Source of the DNA: Neotamlana nanhaiensis
GTDB taxonomy: Bacteria > Bacteroidota > Bacteroidia > Flavobacteriales > Flavobacteriaceae
Length of the DNA: 64,000 bases
Direction: 5' to 3'
NCBI RefSeq assembly: GCF_000943555.1
Contig: NZ_JTDV01000002.1
Location: forward strand, 422,831-486,830
Below the pieces are notes generated by a model that was given only the letters and a program-made list of their open reading frames with translations, ran no database searches and was not told where the DNA came from. This document shows positions 62,421-64,000 of this stretch, piece by piece. A program made the translations under genes and the position numbers. How positions within the stretch are numbered: the first letter of the stretch is position 1; each line of letters begins with the position of its first letter.

Positions 62421-62426
62421 TGAGAT

Positions 62427-63446
62427 ATGAAAATAATAGTCCCAATGGCGGGTCGAGGCTCTCGATTACGTCCGCATAGTTTAACCGTACCAAAACCGCT
62501 AATTCCAGTAGCAGGAAAACCAATTGTGCATCGTTTGGTAAGCGATATTGCTAAAGTATTAAAACAACCTATTGAAGAAGTTGCCTTTGTTTTAGGTGAT
62601 CCAGCATGGTTTGGCGACGATGTGGTACAAAGTTTAACCGAATTAGCTGCAAGTTTAGGAGCCAAAGCATCAATTTACCGTCAAGATAAACCGCTAGGTA
62701 CAGGTCATGCCATTATGTGCGCAAAACCATCACTTTCTGGTCCTGCGGTTATCGCTTACGCGGATACATTGATTCGTGCAGAATTCGATTTAGACCCAGA
62801 AGCCGATAGCGTCATTTGGACGAAAGCCGTCGATAATCCCGAAGCATACGGTGTTGTGAAGCTAAATGCAGACGATGAGATTGTTGAGTTAGTTGAAAAA
62901 CCTCAAGAATTTGTAAGCAATCAAGCTGTAATTGGTATTTATTATTTTAAAGATGTTGCTATTTTAAAAGATAAATTACAAGAAGTTCTTGATGAAAACG
63001 TTATGAACGGAGGCGAGTACCAAATTAACGATGGTATAAAACGCATGATGGCCGAAGGCAAAATTTTTAAAACTGGAACCGTTGATGAATGGATGGATTG
63101 CGGAAATAAAGCCATAACCGTTGAAACTAATGGAAAAATGTTAGGGTTTTTACAAACAGATGCCCAAGAAACGTTGGTTAACGCATCGGTAACACTTGAA
63201 AATTCAAAAATTATAGAACCTTGTTTTATTGGTGAAAACGTAGTGTTAAAAGATACAACAGTTGGCCCTAATGTATCGATTGGTAAAGGTTGTGTTATCG
63301 AAAATTCAACTATAAAAAACAGTTTAATACAAACCGAAACCAGTATAAAAAACGCGAATTTAGATCATGCCATGATTGGTAATCATGTAACATACGATGG
63401 TAATTTTACAAGCATTAGTATTGGCGATTATTCGGTGTTAGAATAA
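62427..63446 (+). CDS. Sugar-phosphate nucleotidyltransferase with beta-helix domain
   Basis: Two-domain enzyme: N-terminal nucleotidyltransferase with PMAGRGSRLRPHSLTVPKPL (residues 6-25) and the VEKPQEFVSNQAVIGIYYF region, and a C-terminal left-handed beta-helix of imperfect hexapeptides (IEPCFIGENVVLKDTTVG, SIGKGCVIENSTI, from about residue 265). This plan matches dTDP-glucose or UDP-GlcNAc pyrophosphorylase-like proteins annotated as glucose-1-phosphate thymidylyltransferase in flavobacteria. Exact nucleotide and sugar are undetermined. It follows the hairpin-boxed gene and probably belonged to the flippase-dut operon. Confidence 0.88.
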   Translation: MKIIVPMAGRGSRLRPHSLTVPKPLIPVAGKPIVHRLVSDIAKVLKQPIEEVAFVLGDPAWFGDDVVQSLTELAASLGAKASIYRQDKPLGTGHAIMCAKPSLSGPAVIAYADTLIRAEFDLDPEADSVIWTKAVDNPEAYGVVKLNADDEIVELVEKPQEFVSNQAVIGIYYFKDVAILKDKLQEVLDENVMNGGEYQINDGIKRMMAEGKIFKTGTVDEWMDCGNKAITVETNGKMLGFLQTDAQETLVNASVTLENSKIIEPCFIGENVVLKDTTVGPNVSIGKGCVIENSTIKNSLIQTETSIKNANLDHAMIGNHVTYDGNFTSISIGDYSVLE

Positions 63447-63466
63447 GTCATATTTTTTATTAATTG

Positions 63467-63500
63467 AGGTCACGCTTAGCGAGGTTGAAGTGTTTTTGGG
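63467..63500. repeat. Dispersed intergenic repeat
   Basis: GAGGTCACGCTTAGCGAGGTTGAAGTGTTTTTGGG, a diverged member of the GTCAC..GAGCG-AGTCGAA family also seen at 17,367. Non-coding, in the spacer before the TPR protein. Confidence 0.5.
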
Positions 63501-63515
63501 TAGAATTTCAAAATT

Positions 63516-64000
63516 ATGAATAAAAACATCTACATATTAATTTACCTTTTCGGAATTATTTTAGTTCCTAAGTTTGGCTTTGCCCAAAATGACGATTTAG
63601 GTGACAACGACGATAAGTTTCAAGAGTTGTTTTATGAGGCTTTGAAACAAAAAAGCATTGAAAACTACGATCGTTCGGCTGAAGCACTTTTGGCTTGTAT
63701 TGAAATAGATAAATCGGTACCCGTATTATATTTCGAATTAGGTAAAAATTATGTGCAACTTAAAAATTTTGGAGCTGCCGAAGATGCTTTAAAAGAAGCA
63801 GTAAGTAAAGATCCAGATAACGAATGGTTTCTCGATGAATTGTATAGTTATTACGCCTCACAAAACGATTATAAAAACGCCATAAAAACGGTTAAACAAT
63901 TGGTAAAATATCATCCCGATTACGAGGAAGATTTGGCATCACTTTACATGAAAACCGAAAAATATGATGATGCTTTAGAAGTTTTAGATCAAATGGATGC
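63516..64000 (+). CDS. TPR-repeat secreted protein, N-terminal part (3' end outside window)
   Basis: Open to the right edge; 161 codons visible. A signal peptide is present (ILIYLFGIILVPKFGFAQ, cleavage after Ala-Gln near residue 23). It is followed by an Asp-rich stretch and at least three TPR units (SAEALLACIEID, GKNYVQLKNFGAAEDALKEA, DYKNAIKTVKQLVKYHP). Likely a periplasmic or outer-membrane scaffold protein. Function beyond protein-protein interaction cannot be stated from this fragment. Confidence 0.85.
   Translation, partial: MNKNIYILIYLFGIILVPKFGFAQNDDLGDNDDKFQELFYEALKQKSIENYDRSAEALLACIEIDKSVPVLYFELGKNYVQLKNFGAAEDALKEAVSKDPDNEWFLDELYSYYASQNDYKNAIKTVKQLVKYHPDYEEDLASLYMKTEKYDDALEVLDQMD

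Overview
The window is AT-rich bacterial DNA from a member of the Bacteroidota, most likely a marine-type Flavobacteriaceae. Evidence is the gliding/type IX secretion lipoprotein SprE, several small Bacteroidota-specific families (DUF4837, DUF4254, DUF2061 and DUF5687 types), an ATP synthase operon lacking atpD and atpC, flavobacterial promoters of the TTG-N19-TAnnTTTG type, and short dispersed intergenic repeats common in that group. No rRNA, tRNA or CRISPR array was seen. Species cannot be assigned from the sequence alone.

Layout. 1-8,935: housekeeping and envelope genes: the 3' end of pgk, a LysM lytic transglycosylase, a DUF4837 lipoprotein, tatA on the minus strand, an M23 peptidase, a GH3-family protein, an uncharacterised protein with a nucleoside-phosphorylase-like C-terminal half, and a two-helix chain-length-determinant-like protein. 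8,947-40,133: a large surface polysaccharide locus. It begins with rfbBACD (dTDP-L-rhamnose) and a TviB/TviC pair (UDP-GalNAc-uronate type sugar). A sulfation block follows (cysQ, DUF2061, cysC, cysD, cysN), then a Wzx flippase, glycosyltransferases and a sulfotransferase. Next come a reverse-strand acyltransferase between two decayed IS256-type transposase relics, two Wzy/WaaL-like proteins, more glycosyltransferases, an acetyltransferase, two paralogous initiating sugar-phosphate transferases bracketing an aminotransferase and a UDP-xylose synthase, and a minus-strand trio (glycosyltransferase, wecB, CapK/PaaK-like ligase).

40,219-50,128: purD, two small membrane proteins, upp, a DUF4254/GT9 pair, a PaaE-like ferredoxin reductase, and a PadR regulator leading into an ABC exporter. 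50,244-59,344: sprE, bactofilin, then atpZ-DUF6168-atpB-E-F-H-A-[four-helix-bundle gene]-G. 59,565-64,000: a possible lipoprotein, a second flippase, dut, a GIY-YIG gene boxed by two inverted hairpins, a sugar nucleotidyltransferase and the start of a TPR protein.

How it works together. The central locus looks like a Wzx/Wzy-type pathway making an acidic, sulfated and probably acylated polysaccharide. CysDN and CysC make PAPS, the sulfotransferase uses it and CysQ removes the PAP by-product. No PAPS reductase or sulfite reductase is present in the window, so the PAPS genes look dedicated to sulfation. No Wza/Wzc export pair is present, so outer-membrane export must be encoded elsewhere or differ. 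The only gene-free stretches over 300 bases are 22,540-22,848 and 25,348-26,302, and both hold IS256 relics.
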